DNA from: Hyphomicrobiales bacterium
Lineage (GTDB): Bacteria; Pseudomonadota; Alphaproteobacteria; Rhizobiales; Rhizobiaceae
DNA length: 64,000 bases
NCBI GenBank assembly: GCA_900472785.1
Contig: UCJH01000044.1
Location: forward strand, 39,514-103,513
Reading direction: 5' to 3'
The position numbers and the translations under genes are program-made. Shown here piece after piece: positions 20,007 to 28,715 of this stretch. The notes beneath the pieces were generated by a model. That model was not told the DNA's origin. It saw only the letters and a program-made list of their open reading frames with translations, and did no database searches. Position 1 is the first letter of the stretch. Each line of letters starts with the position of its first letter.

Positions 20007-20190
20007 TCAGCCGCTGGGCGTCGGTAGCCGCTTGGCTTCCAATACCGCTGTGCCGCCAAACTTGGCTTTCCATTGATAGATGCTGGCATCGCGGACACCG
20101 TGCCCGCGGCACGGCTCCGAGACCGGCGTGCTTGCCTCATACTCCTTCAGAATGCCGATGATCTGTTCGTCCGTGAAACGGCTGCGCCGT
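20007..20190 (-). pseudogene. IS3-family transposase orfA remnant
   Basis: The minus strand reads RRSRFTDEQIIGILKEYEAS, then DASIYQWKAKFGG and EAKRLP, the standard IS3 orfA N-terminus. It lacks the coiled-coil end, and no orfB follows. The expected methionine is replaced and the open frame runs into unrelated sequence upstream, so it cannot be a functional transposase. It separates the kinase from the redox island. Confidence 0.78.
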
Positions 20191-20256
20191 AGATGCCTTG
20201 TTAGTGTTCGAATCGAGGCGGTTTCGGTGTTCGTGGTGTCTCCTCCCAAAATTGAT

Positions 20257-20946
20257 TCAGTTCGATCCTTCGAGACGCGAGGTCCAGTCTTCCACCTGGC
20301 CAGATGACAGCCTGCGTGAAGCGTGGTCGCGCCATCCCTGGGCGAGGGTCGGTAGCGCGGCGATGGCCTCGAGTTCGGGGCGGTTCATGGTGTCGACGTA
20401 AAACGTCTTCCAAATCCTCTGCACCGACCATTCGGGCGTGTTGCGATCATCGATGACCAATGCCTCACCTGGTGCTACGACACCCGTCTGCAGGACGCGA
20501 TAGTACCAACCCGTGCGCCCGGTGCGTTGGACCTCTCGTGCCATCGCCCTGTTCGAGAAGCGCTCGTTGAGCTTCCAGCACGGTTGACGGCCCTGACTCA
20601 CCTGCAGAACCGCCGACCCGAGCTTGAAGACGTCGCCGACGGCGACATCCGCCTCGCGGAGCCCCGTCGTCGAGAGATTTTCTCCGAACGCCCCCGGCCA
20701 GGACAAAAGCGCGTTCGCACCGACCTCCGCCGCCCAGGTCGCATAGTGATCGAAGGGATATTGGTGCACAGCCTTCTCGGGTCCGCCGTGGCGACGTGTG
20801 TCGCCCTGCGCGTCCCCGGCAAACCCTGTCCTGGTGAGGACAATCGGCGTGGCGACGGGTCGTTTCACAATACCGCTCGGAACGGCCTTGGGTCCGAGCG
20901 GTGCGACCGCGCCAACGAGCAATCCGACGAGCGCCACACTTTCCAT
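20257..20946 (-). CDS. MOSC-domain protein (YiiM-like)
   Basis: The 229-residue protein has the MOSC signature pieces TRTGFAGDAQGDTRRHGG, then AVHQYPFDHY, WPGAFGENLSTTGL and SQGRQPCWKL. YiiM-type proteins are thought to move sulfur or detoxify with molybdenum cofactor. The conserved cysteine lies in RQPCWKL. ATG 20946 is chosen because a GGAGG precedes it and it overlaps the stop of the upstream amidotransferase by one base. It is the last gene of the MarR-headed operon-like run. Confidence 0.85.
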   Translation of the reverse strand: MESVALVGLLVGAVAPLGPKAVPSGIVKRPVATPIVLTRTGFAGDAQGDTRRHGGPEKAVHQYPFDHYATWAAEVGANALLSWPGAFGENLSTTGLREADVAVGDVFKLGSAVLQVSQGRQPCWKLNERFSNRAMAREVQRTGRTGWYYRVLQTGVVAPGEALVIDDRNTPEWSVQRIWKTFYVDTMNRPELEAIAALPTLAQGWRDHASRRLSSGQVEDWTSRLEGSN

Positions 20947-21653
20947 CACGATTCCTCCAGACCCGTCAGCCATTCCATCAGCAATGAGGTGGACGCCGCG
21001 CAGAGCTTGGCAGCGTGTTCGATACCCTGCTCGCGCAAGGTTGCCACATCGATTTTCGCCGCGGCTAGTTCTGCTGCATGGCCGACCAACCAGCGTTCGA
21101 ATGTCTCCCCTGTCTCCGCCTCGGGATGGAACTGGAGACCGAGGATGTTCCGGCCCAAGGCATATGCCTGCTGTTCGATCAGATCGTTTGAGGCGAGTCT
21201 CACTGCACCCTCGGGGAGTCCATAGGTATCGCCATGCCAATGCAGGACGTCGACGCCGTCGAGATGCCGCAGCGGCCCTTTCCTGCCTTCCGGCGTGATT
21301 GCCAGCTTCGAGAACCCGATCTCCTTGATGCCGGACGAAAACACCGACGCGCCGAGAGATGCGGCGATGAGCTGCGCGCCGAGGCAAACCCCAAGCGTCG
21401 GACGGTTGGCCTCCACGCGAGCCTGTATGAACTCGATCTCGCGACGGAGGAATGGATAGGCATCGGTTTCGTAGACGCCGACCGGGCCGCCAAGAATCAC
21501 CAAGAGGTCAGGCCCAAGCGGATCGGTCCGGCAGAAATCATTGTCCGTCAGGTCGCTATAGGCGACCTCATAGCCGGAATATTCCAAAGGCCTGCGAAAA
21601 TGGCCCAGGTCCTCGAAGTGGATGTGACGCAGAGCAAGGGCGGTCTTTGGCAT
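20946..21653 (-). CDS. class I glutamine amidotransferase-like protein
   Basis: The 235-residue protein has the class I amidotransferase fold with the nucleophile elbow GVCLGAQ (Cys90) and the His-Glu pair in LQFHPEAE (His176, Glu178). ATG 21653 has GAGGTG seven bases upstream and is preferred over longer frames. It stands alone without a synthetase partner, like GuaA-related stand-alone GATases that handle gamma-glutamyl compounds or glutathione-like substrates. It begins 7 nt after the redoxin stop and overlaps MOSC, so all three are co-expressed. Confidence 0.87.
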   Translation of the reverse strand: MPKTALALRHIHFEDLGHFRRPLEYSGYEVAYSDLTDNDFCRTDPLGPDLLVILGGPVGVYETDAYPFLRREIEFIQARVEANRPTLGVCLGAQLIAASLGASVFSSGIKEIGFSKLAITPEGRKGPLRHLDGVDVLHWHGDTYGLPEGAVRLASNDLIEQQAYALGRNILGLQFHPEAETGETFERWLVGHAAELAAAKIDVATLREQGIEHAAKLCAASTSLLMEWLTGLEES

Positions 21654-21660
21654 GATCACC

Positions 21661-22206
21661 TCATGCCGCCGCGCAGACGCCGCCGGCGCAACCGTCAGCC
21701 TGCTTCTCGCCATCATCTGTTGAGCCGAGATCGGGAGCCCTTTCCGAGAGCGCCATGGCGATCCGCGCACCGAGCACGAGATCGGCCTCCACGCCGAAGG
21801 TCTGGTTGATGATGTTGCCGTCGCGCCCGATCAGGATGGAGGATGGCGTGCCGCGCAGGGCGAAACGCTGCATCGTGATCGGAATGTCCGAATGTTCGTC
21901 CGCGAGGTCGACGCCGACTGGCGACTTGATCCGGTATTCGTGGAGGAAGGCCTTGAGCGTGACGGGCGACATGGCCGCGTGGTGCTCGAAGACGGTGTGG
22001 ATGCCGACGATGGCGAGGTCGGTCTTGCCGAAGACCTGCTCGAGCTTGTGAAGCTGTGGGATCGCATCCGTCACGCAACCTGGGCAGAGCGCCTGGAAGG
22101 CATGGAGGAACACGGGGCGTCCGCGCAGGCTGGCGAGCGTGATCGGCTCGGGCGTGTTGAACCATTCGCTGACGGCGATTTCCGGGGTCTGAATGCTTGA
22201 TGTCAT
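21661..22206 (-). CDS. peroxiredoxin/TlpA-like thiol redoxin
   Basis: The 181-residue cytosolic redoxin has an AhpC/TSA-like thioredoxin fold. FLHAFQALCPGC holds a CxxC-like pair (Cys41, Cys44), and the C-terminal tail has two more cysteines (GCAGGVC). VGVDLADEHSDIPITMQRF and GTPSSILIGRDG are typical redoxin strands with the cis-Pro region. It likely reduces disulfides or peroxides. Its neighbour encodes an AhpD-like protein, which in other systems reduces AhpC-type enzymes, so the pair may form an electron-transfer unit. Confidence 0.85.
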   Translation of the reverse strand: MTSSIQTPEIAVSEWFNTPEPITLASLRGRPVFLHAFQALCPGCVTDAIPQLHKLEQVFGKTDLAIVGIHTVFEHHAAMSPVTLKAFLHEYRIKSPVGVDLADEHSDIPITMQRFALRGTPSSILIGRDGNIINQTFGVEADLVLGARIAMALSERAPDLGSTDDGEKQADGCAGGVCAAA

Positions 22207-22227
22207 GATCTCATTCCTTGGCGAGAG

Positions 22228-22256
22228 GGGCGGACCGCGAGGACTTCGGTCCGCCC
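22228..22256 (-). terminator. hairpin between the AhpD-like and redoxin genes
   Basis: GGGCGGACCG (22228-22237) and CGGTCCGCCC (22247-22256) form a perfect 10-bp stem over a nine-base loop, in the 57-bp gap inside the operon-like run. No T-run follows, so it may act as an attenuator or RNA-processing site rather than a full terminator. Confidence 0.4.
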
Positions 22257-22263
22257 GGTGGCG

Positions 22264-22812
22264 TCAGGCTGCCGCCCGGGTCAGCTTCACGCCGGGGAAA
22301 TCGACGGGAACGTCGAGGGCGACGTTGAGGTAGTTGGTGAAGAGGTTGAGTGCGATATGCGCCACGATCTCCACGATCTCCTCGTCATCGAAGCCGACAT
22401 TGCGGAGCTCAACGACATCGGCGGGCGAGACATGGCCGCGGGTATCGACGATCTTGATCGCGAAGGAAAGTGCGGCGGCTGTCTTCGGATCGGCCGAACG
22501 GCCGGCTTGTGCCTCGGCCATTTCCTGCGCCGTGGCCCCGGCCTTGCGACCGAGCCCCGTATGGGCGGCGAGGCAATAGCTGCAATTGTTGCGGTCGGCT
22601 ATGGCGACGGCGATCTGTTCGCCGAGCTTTGCGCCGAGGCGTCCAGCGCCGAGCGCGCCGAACGCACCCCACATGCTGGTCAGCGCCGCCGGCGATGTGG
22701 CGACCGCCTTGAACATGTTCGGCACCATGCCGAACGCACCCTTGATCTGGGCAAGCTGTTCTGCGGTCTGGCCTGTTGCATTTGCAGGGTCGGTGAGTGT
22801 AGTTCTCGTCAT
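22264..22812 (-). CDS. carboxymuconolactone decarboxylase/AhpD-like protein
   Basis: The 182-residue all-helical protein has the AhpD/CMD active-site motif CSYCLAAH (Cys77, Cys80, His84) preceded by Glu65. Family members reduce peroxiredoxins through the CxxC pair or act as alkylhydroperoxidases. It sits next to a thiol redoxin and downstream of a MarR regulator. No lactone-pathway genes are nearby, so the peroxidase-type role is more likely than decarboxylation. Confidence 0.88.
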   Translation of the reverse strand: MTRTTLTDPANATGQTAEQLAQIKGAFGMVPNMFKAVATSPAALTSMWGAFGALGAGRLGAKLGEQIAVAIADRNNCSYCLAAHTGLGRKAGATAQEMAEAQAGRSADPKTAAALSFAIKIVDTRGHVSPADVVELRNVGFDDEEIVEIVAHIALNLFTNYLNVALDVPVDFPGVKLTRAAA

Positions 22813-22847
22813 ATTCTTTCTCTCTATTAGCCTGGAGGGGGGAATAT

Positions 22848-22879
22848 GCGGGTTCGACGATGGCTGTCGGCGAACCCGC
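22848..22879 (-). terminator. hairpin after the unknown exported protein gene
   Basis: GCGGGTTCG (22848-22856) and CGAACCCGC (22871-22879) are exact inverted repeats ten bases past the stop of the exported-protein gene. Only a few T residues follow on the minus strand, so partial termination or mRNA 3'-end protection is possible. Confidence 0.4.
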
Positions 22880-22888
22880 GCTCTCAGT

Positions 22889-23605
22889 TCACTTGGCGGG
22901 CATAACCTTGCCCGGCAGGCTCAAGTCGCCGGACGCGACCTTGAAGACGTTGCTGACGCACAGAAGAGGTGCATGCAGGTTGCCGTTGACCTTGAGGCCA
23001 GCCGTCACACCGTCAAACTTGGCACCCGCAATGCCCGAAATCAGGTTCAGCGGGATTTCGACATCGACGGCGTCGCCCTTGAAGGTGGTCGGATATTCCG
23101 GACTGTCGATCAGCAGCGGCACGCCCGGCCACGTCTTGGGCACGATCGGTTTAGCACCTTCGGGTATGTCGATGACCTTCAGGCCGCCGCCGCAGGCCTT
23201 GTCGGCCGCCAGAACGACCCAGTGCGGATGCCAAACCTCGCGGTTCTTGCCGTCATAGGCCGCATCATCGAAATCCGGATGGAAGGTTACCGCCAGCGCC
23301 ACGATGCCCTGGTCCTTGTCGAAGCCGATCTCGCTCGAGTTCAGCGAGGTCGGCCAGACATAGGCATAGACGTCGGAGCCTTCGAACTTGCCCGTTGCAG
23401 CAGGCTTCTGCGACCCGGCTTCGCCGCGGACACGCGTCGTGAACACTGCCTTGTCACCCTTGGTGACAATCGTCGTTTCGACGATGTCGAAAGCGGCGTT
23501 GACTGCCTCGGTCGGCTCCGCTTTCACGGAGTGGGCAAGGCTTGTCGTCGCCCAAAGCGATACCATCCCGGCGATGAGCGCGCCGGCTAAAATTCTACCC
23601 GTCAT
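22889..23605 (-). CDS. unknown exported protein
   Basis: The 238-residue protein has a Sec signal peptide (hydrophobic core to about residue 20, cleavage after LAHS-region Ala24). The mature part is beta-rich, with a Trp-containing segment (NREVWHPHWVVLAADKACGGG) and two cysteines, one in that segment and one near the end (APLLCVSN). I recognise no family. It is encoded 45 bp after the MarR gene and before the AhpD-like gene, so it is probably a periplasmic component of the same stress response. The histidines and Trp in the WHPHW segment could bind a metal or ligand; that is speculation. Confidence 0.7.
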   Translation of the reverse strand: MTGRILAGALIAGMVSLWATTSLAHSVKAEPTEAVNAAFDIVETTIVTKGDKAVFTTRVRGEAGSQKPAATGKFEGSDVYAYVWPTSLNSSEIGFDKDQGIVALAVTFHPDFDDAAYDGKNREVWHPHWVVLAADKACGGGLKVIDIPEGAKPIVPKTWPGVPLLIDSPEYPTTFKGDAVDVEIPLNLISGIAGAKFDGVTAGLKVNGNLHAPLLCVSNVFKVASGDLSLPGKVMPAK

Positions 23606-23650
23606 GTCTAAGTTCTCCTTCCTGTCTCCATAGCCTGGAGGGGTTGCTGA

Positions 23651-24292
23651 CTATCCTTTTTGAAACGCGTCCCAGGTGGCTGCCCGGAACGCAGGATCGG
23701 CGGCTTCGTGTTCGCGGCAGTCGATGCGGATGTCCCGCTGACCGAACGACGCATCGACGAAATTGCAGTGATGCGGTTTGGCCGCATCGGTATGCTTGAA
23801 CGGCGCGAAATACCGACAGCTCGCGCACATGCGCTGGATCGGGATCGCGTCGATGTCCTGCAGGTGCCGGATCATCTTGACGAGAGAGATCAACAGCTCC
23901 TCCTGCTCGTGTTCGGCCAGGGCATCGACTGCCTGTTCGGCAGATGTGTCCGTCTTAGCCGACGACGTCAGGACGGCGCGCCCTTCGGCGGTGAGACAGA
24001 CGACGACGGCCCTTTTGTCCAAACCGGTGCGCTTCTCGACCAATCCCTTGCGCTCCAGCGCGTTGATCGAGTCCGTTGCACTCGGTTGCGAGACCGACAG
24101 GTGAACTGCGATCTCCTTCACGCCCATTCCAACGTCCCTGCCCTCAAGCGTTTCGAGGATCGACAGCTGTGCGGGATTGAGCCCGGCGGTCTTGGCGCGG
24201 TTCCAGTCGTCGCTCCGCATCGCCACCGCGACCCGCGAGAGGCCCTCTCGGATACGGTGATTGACGGATGTTGGGTTCTTCGGCGTTTCCAT
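23651..24292 (-). CDS. MarR-family regulator with a four-cysteine C-terminal extension
   Basis: The 213-residue protein has a MarR winged helix (residues about 20-130: KEIAVHLSVSQPSATDSINA, wing GLDKRAVVVCLT). An extra C-terminal segment contains cysteines spaced CX2CX16CX15C (CASC, then HHC, then DC). Typical MarR proteins lack this tail, which could bind zinc or an iron-sulfur cluster and make the regulator metal- or redox-responsive. A perfect palindrome 15 bases upstream of its start suggests autoregulation. It heads the six-gene run ending with MOSC. Confidence 0.82.
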   Translation of the reverse strand: METPKNPTSVNHRIREGLSRVAVAMRSDDWNRAKTAGLNPAQLSILETLEGRDVGMGVKEIAVHLSVSQPSATDSINALERKGLVEKRTGLDKRAVVVCLTAEGRAVLTSSAKTDTSAEQAVDALAEHEQEELLISLVKMIRHLQDIDAIPIQRMCASCRYFAPFKHTDAAKPHHCNFVDASFGQRDIRIDCREHEAADPAFRAATWDAFQKG

Positions 24293-24306
24293 GCTTCAAC
24301 ATATAA

Positions 24307-24319
24307 ATAGGACTCCTAT
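24307..24319. promoter_or_regulatory. palindromic operator candidate upstream of the Cys4 MarR gene
   Basis: ATAGGA-C-TCCTAT is a perfect 13-bp palindrome located 15-27 bases before the marR start codon and 35 bases from the end of the next gene. A MarR dimer binding here would block its own transcription. Confidence 0.6.
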
Positions 24320-24353
24320 CTAACGCAAGAGGGACGGCGAGATTTTTATTCGG

Positions 24354-25496
24354 TCACTTGGTGGGCGGTGCTCCGATACCCGTGTCGGACTTCACCCCAT
24401 GCGGTTGCTCGGCACTGTGCGAATGGGTCGCTTTTTCCGCAATGGCGGGTCCTGTGAAGCCGTCCGACCCATAGAAGGCGAGATGCAAACCCCAATAGGC
24501 TGTGACGAACACGACGAGAGCCACAGCGATGCCGCCGGGGATCGCAGGCAGATGAACCTTCAACGCGGGCAGGAACCGCGTCTTCCGGCACTGGTCGCAG
24601 GCCACCGCCACCAGGATCGCCATGATGAGGCCGTGGCCGATGAGATCGATGCGACCAAAGGGCCAGACGGCAGCCGTGAATATGACGATCAGCGCCACCG
24701 CCGACAGGCGGCGGATCAATGGTGTCCAGAGCAGGCCGAAACCCATCGTGAACTCGGCGACGCCGGCCATCGGAATGAAGACGTCCCGCGGAATGCCGAA
24801 AGTGAGGAACGGCTTTTCTTCGACGAGCGGATAGAACCAGTCCGGATATGCAAACTTTTCGAGGCTCGACCACATCAGCGCGATCGCAAGCCCCCATCGC
24901 AGGACTTCGAAGCGATGCGACCGCCAGGCCTCGTTCTTCGATGGTTCCAGGATCAGGTAGCCCGCGACGCCGACGCCGAGCGCGAGATAGTCGAACAGGT
25001 GGAAAAGGTCGTAGTCGCGGATCGCGAGCAGCCACAGCGCGATGATACCGATGCCAGCCAGAGGCATCGTGGGCCGGAAGAAGATGGCGGCCGCGATCAG
25101 AAGTTGGAGCCAGGACACCCATTCGGCCGGAGTCTTGAGATCGGGCGTCAGGTAGACGCCGCCGACGGCAAAGATGGCGACGAAGAACGCACCGACGGTG
25201 ACGCGGACATAGTCGTCGAGGCGCAGCCAGAGGAACGAGGTGCCGCGATCGAGGCCATCGTGGACGCGGTCCCCCAACGCGCTGATCTCCACCAGGCGCG
25301 TCAGCACGAAAAAGACCACGACCAGCGCGATCCCGCTCCAGAACCAGAGATTGGAAAGCACGCTCGAGATCGCCTGTGGCGGCGCGCCCACGATATAGGG
25401 CGCAAACCATTTTACATGGGCCTCCGCTGGAACCGACATCACGGACATGGCCAGCGCCGCAAAGAATAAGCATTTCGTGTTGAAAATCTTGATCAC
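24354..25496 (-). CDS. multi-pass membrane protein, DoxX-like, with exported N-terminus
   Basis: The 380-residue protein begins with a signal-like segment ending at PAEAHVKWF, followed by about ten hydrophobic helices. The C-terminal half (FGIPRDVFIPMAGVAEF, then TMGFGLLW) resembles the DoxX/DoxD membrane family of thiosulfate or quinone-linked proteins. The tail is His-rich (THSHSAEQPHG). The exact function is unknown. It lies between the MarR-headed run and wrbA on the same strand, suggesting a membrane redox role. Confidence 0.7.
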   Translation of the reverse strand: MIKIFNTKCLFFAALAMSVMSVPAEAHVKWFAPYIVGAPPQAISSVLSNLWFWSGIALVVVFFVLTRLVEISALGDRVHDGLDRGTSFLWLRLDDYVRVTVGAFFVAIFAVGGVYLTPDLKTPAEWVSWLQLLIAAAIFFRPTMPLAGIGIIALWLLAIRDYDLFHLFDYLALGVGVAGYLILEPSKNEAWRSHRFEVLRWGLAIALMWSSLEKFAYPDWFYPLVEEKPFLTFGIPRDVFIPMAGVAEFTMGFGLLWTPLIRRLSAVALIVIFTAAVWPFGRIDLIGHGLIMAILVAVACDQCRKTRFLPALKVHLPAIPGGIAVALVVFVTAYWGLHLAFYGSDGFTGPAIAEKATHSHSAEQPHGVKSDTGIGAPPTK

Positions 25497-25525
25497 ACTA
25501 TCATCCCCCGAGTCTGTGACCGTCG

Positions 25526-26131
25526 TCAGCCGAAGAGCTTGGCCGCGATCCGGGAAACATGCGCTCCCTGATAGCGCGCCCCGTCCAGCTCGACGGCTGA
25601 CGGCTGACGAGACCCATCGCCCCCGGCGATCGTAGCGGCACCATAAGGCGACCCGCCCTTGACCTCCTCGATACCGGATTGGCCTGCGAACGCATAGGGC
25701 AGACCGACCACGACCATGCCGTGATGGAGAAGGGTCGGGACGAACCCAAGAATGGTGGTTTCCTGGCCACCGTGCTGGGTCGCCGATGACGTGAAGACCG
25801 AGCCGACTTTGCCGACCAGGGCTCCCTTGGCCCAGAGGCCGCCCGTCTGGTCGATGAAACTGCGCATCTGTGCCGTGACAGTACCGAAACGCGTACCCGA
25901 GCCAAAGATGATGGCATCGTATTGATCAAGCTCCGACGGCGACGCTTCGGGCGCGTCCTGACCTGTCTTGTATCCGCGCGATGCGCAGGCTTCCTCGGAC
26001 AGAAGTTCCGGGACGCGCTTGACGACGACGTCAGCGCCTTCAGAACGTGCGCCCTCGGCGACGGCGTGCGCCATGGTTTCGATGTGACCGTAAGCGGAGT
26101 AGCAGAGGACGAGTACCTTTGCCATTGTCAT
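25526..26131 (-). CDS. wrbA: NAD(P)H:quinone oxidoreductase WrbA-type
   Basis: The 201-residue flavodoxin-fold protein matches Wrb[18 protein letters not shown] at the FMN phosphate loop, [19 protein letters not shown], then [14 protein letters not shown] and [12 protein letters not shown]. WrbA uses two-electron reduction to keep quinones from producing semiquinone radicals. Length and motifs fit the family. GGAGC precedes the ATG. It stands in the middle of the redox-stress island. Confidence 0.93.
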   Translation of the reverse strand: MTMAKVLVLCYSAYGHIETMAHAVAEGARSEGADVVVKRVPELLSEEACASRGYKTGQDAPEASPSELDQYDAIIFGSGTRFGTVTAQMRSFIDQTGGLWAKGALVGKVGSVFTSSATQHGGQETTILGFVPTLLHHGMVVVGLPYAFAGQSGIEEVKGGSPYGAATIAGGDGSRQPSAVELDGARYQGAHVSRIAAKLFG

Positions 26132-26157
26132 GCTCCTTGTTTGAAATGTCTATCCAG

Positions 26158-26345
26158 TCTGGGTCAGAGTTCCGCTTGAGGAAGGTGTGGATGTAGTCGG
26201 CGGAGAGTTGCGGGAACTGGTGCTGTGGGCCATGTCCCGCCCTCGGCATGATGAGAAGCTGGTCGCGCGGTATCTTGCGAACGAGCGGGAACCAGTTGTC
26301 GGCCGGAGTGCCGGGATCGTTGTCGCCGCAGCGAAGAACGGGGGC
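26158..26345 (-). pseudogene. alpha/beta hydrolase C-terminal remnant
   Basis: On the minus strand one frame reads GDNDPGTPADNWFPLVRKIP, then MPRAGHGPQHQFPQLSADYI. This is the acid and histidine end of an alpha/beta hydrolase (AGHGPQHQ carries the catalytic His). No N-terminal half or nucleophile elbow lies upstream; that space is filled by the SDR gene end. It runs on into the wrbA gene without its own stop. A deletion has removed most of the gene. Confidence 0.6.
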
Positions 26346-26422
26346 GGGTCGGAGGGGAGACCGACCCGCCCTTCTCGTCGTCGCGCGCGGAGGTGCGCGA
26401 TGACCAACAACTGGTGGGAAGC

Positions 26423-27223
26423 CTACTCGGCGGCGACCTCGTGCATGTACCGGGACGCTGGCTTTTCGAGCGACAGATGCGGCGCGAGCGCGTGGCGCGC
26501 CGCGTCCAGCGTGGTCCATAGGCCGTCATCACTCAGGGACGGGATGGTCACGACCTCGCCCATGTCGAAGCCGGCGAGTGCAGCGTCGACCATATGACCC
26601 ACATCCATCATCATGCCTGCCGGAATCCCGGAACTGTCGACGCCGGCGCGTTCGAAGATTTCCGTACGGGTAAAGCCGGGCATGACCGCCTGGATACGGA
26701 CATCCTTGGTATCGAGTTCGGAAGCGAGCGACTGCGCCAGGGTGAGCACGAAGGATTTCGCCGCGGCATAGCTGCCATTAAACTTCTCGGGCATCAGCGC
26801 GACGACGGAGGCGAGATTGACGATGCCGCCCCCTCCCCGCGCGCTGAACGCCTTGGCGGCCGCCACGGTGAGCGTGTGCAGGACATCCACGCTGAGGAAG
26901 ACCATGCGGTCAAGATCGGCCTCCGACGAGTTAAGGACGGTTCCGCTGGGTGCTACCCCGGCGCTGTTGACGAGAAACGAGATTGCCTCGTCCTCGCGTA
27001 TGCGCTGGGCGACACGTTCGAGGTCTTCGGGCTTTGCGAGGTCCGCCGACAAGGGCGTGGCCGCGACGGCGTATTTACCGGCGAGCGCGTTGGCGCTCGT
27101 CCTGAGGCGATCGAGGTCTCGTGCAACGAGGATCAGATCATAGCCCCGGCTGGCAAGACGATCGGCGTAAACCGCCCCGATGCCAGAGGACGCGCCCGTG
27201 ATCAATGCGATGGGTCTGCTCAT
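26423..27223 (-). CDS. SDR-family oxidoreductase
   Basis: This short-chain dehydrogenase of 266 residues has cofactor loop GASSGIG (residues 10-16), the NSAG strand, a catalytic Ser in NLASVVA, and Tyr/Lys in SYAAAK. The C-terminus is extended beyond the core and lacks the usual cofactor-closing GG end, as in the DltE-like SDRs. The substrate is unknown. It is encoded 9 bp after the catalase gene on the same strand, so the two are likely co-transcribed. Confidence 0.88.
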   Translation of the reverse strand: MSRPIALITGASSGIGAVYADRLASRGYDLILVARDLDRLRTSANALAGKYAVAATPLSADLAKPEDLERVAQRIREDEAISFLVNSAGVAPSGTVLNSSEADLDRMVFLSVDVLHTLTVAAAKAFSARGGGGIVNLASVVALMPEKFNGSYAAAKSFVLTLAQSLASELDTKDVRIQAVMPGFTRTEIFERAGVDSSGIPAGMMMDVGHMVDAALAGFDMGEVVTIPSLSDDGLWTTLDAARHALAPHLSLEKPASRYMHEVAAE

Positions 27224-27232
27224 GAAGAACTC

Positions 27233-28684
27233 CTATTCGGCGGCAACGTTGAAGGAAAATCCGAGGGCGAGCGCGACGCCCGCTCCGTAAGCGGGATCGG
27301 CGCGTATGCAGTTGTCGACGTGGCGTTGCTTGACCTCGACCCCGGCTTCGCCCATCGCCCGCGCGGTGTTTTCGCAGAGCACGCGCTGTTGCTCCGGCGA
27401 CATCAGGCGGAACAGGACGCCGGGTTGCTCGTAATGGTCGTCCACGATGCGGTGGTCGTAGTGGTCTGCATCACCCTTAAGCGGCAACGGAGGGTCGATG
27501 TCCGACCCCGTTTCCCATTCCGCTTTCGAATTGGGATAATAGGCGATCGTAGATCCGGCGTTGCCATCGACGCGCATCCGACCATCGCGATGATAGGAGT
27601 GGTAAGGGCACTTCGGCGCGTTGACCAGAATGCTCATGTGATTGACGCCAAGACGATATCGCTGGGCATCGCCATACGAGAACAGCCGCGCCTGCAGCAT
27701 GCGATCAGGCGAAAACCCAACGCCCGGCACGACGTTTGCGGGAGAGAATGCGGCCTGCTCGACCTCGGCAAAAACGTTGTCCGGGTTTCGGTTGAGCTCC
27801 ATCACGCCAACCTCGATCAACGGATAGTCCTTCTTCGACCAAACCTTGGTGAGGTCGAAAGGATCATGCCTGTATGAATTGGCCTGCTCCTGTGTCATCA
27901 CCTGAACACAGAGCGTCCAGCGCGGGAAGTCGCCACGCTCCAGCGCTTCGTAGAGATCGCGCTGATGGCTCTCGCGGTCGCCGCCGATGACGCGCGCCGC
28001 GTCTTCGTCCGTCAGGTTCTCTATGGCCTGCTGACTGCGCCAGTGGAATTTGGTCCAGACGCGCTCGCCCGCCGCGTTGACAAAACTGAAGGTATGGGAG
28101 CCGAAGCCGTGCATGGCACGATAGGACTTGGGAATGCCGCGCTCGCTCATGATGATGGTCACCTGGTGTAGCGCCTCGGGAAGAAGCGACCAGAAATCCC
28201 AATTGCCATGGGCGTTGCGCATCCCCGTCCGCGGATCACGCTTGACGGCGTGGTTCAGGTCCGGGAACCGAAGCGGATCGCGGAAGAAGAATATCGGTGT
28301 GTTGTTGCCCACCAGATCCCAGTTGCCCTGGTCGGTATAGAACTTGACGGCGAAGCCGCGGATGTCGCGCTCGGCGTCGGCGGCACCGCGCTCCCCCGCA
28401 ACGGTCGAGAAGCGCACGAAGACCGGGGTCTGCTTTCCGATCACGTTGAACAGCGACGCCTTGGTGAAGCGCGAGATGTCCTGCGTGACCGTGAAGGTTC
28501 CGTATGCACCCGAACCCTTCGCGTGCATACGGCGCTCGGGAATGACTTCGCGATCGAAATGCGCGAGCTTCTCGATGAGCCAGATGTCTTCGAGCAACGC
28601 CGGACCACGATGGCCGGCTGTCCTGATGTTGAGGTTGTCGACGACGGGAGCGCCGTTGACGTGGGTGAGCTGTCTTTCGGTCAT
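27233..28684 (-). CDS. katA: heme catalase, small-subunit clade
   Basis: Catalase of 483 residues converting hydrogen peroxide to water and oxygen. The distal His is His54 ([12 protein letters not shown]), the Asn lies in [13 protein letters not shown], and the proximal heme Tyr in [14 protein letters not shown]. The length fits the small-subunit, NADPH-binding clade. It begins 31 bp after the flavoprotein gene. The start has an AGGGGAAT upstream. Regulator binding sites are not visible here. Confidence 0.95.
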   Translation of the reverse strand: MTERQLTHVNGAPVVDNLNIRTAGHRGPALLEDIWLIEKLAHFDREVIPERRMHAKGSGAYGTFTVTQDISRFTKASLFNVIGKQTPVFVRFSTVAGERGAADAERDIRGFAVKFYTDQGNWDLVGNNTPIFFFRDPLRFPDLNHAVKRDPRTGMRNAHGNWDFWSLLPEALHQVTIIMSERGIPKSYRAMHGFGSHTFSFVNAAGERVWTKFHWRSQQAIENLTDEDAARVIGGDRESHQRDLYEALERGDFPRWTLCVQVMTQEQANSYRHDPFDLTKVWSKKDYPLIEVGVMELNRNPDNVFAEVEQAAFSPANVVPGVGFSPDRMLQARLFSYGDAQRYRLGVNHMSILVNAPKCPYHSYHRDGRMRVDGNAGSTIAYYPNSKAEWETGSDIDPPLPLKGDADHYDHRIVDDHYEQPGVLFRLMSPEQQRVLCENTARAMGEAGVEVKQRHVDNCIRADPAYGAGVALALGFSFNVAAE

Positions 28685-28715
28685 GTTCGATTCCCCTGTC
28701 TTGGTTGGTTGAGCG

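Noticed and set aside
20947..21387. N-terminal extension of the MOSC protein
   Set aside because: Lies inside the amidotransferase gene in another frame; ATG 20946 has a Shine-Dalgarno sequence and an overlap with the previous stop.
24399..25469. 356-codon plus-strand frame opposite the DoxX-like gene
   Set aside because: Charged, repetitive shadow of a hydrophobic gene; no motif.
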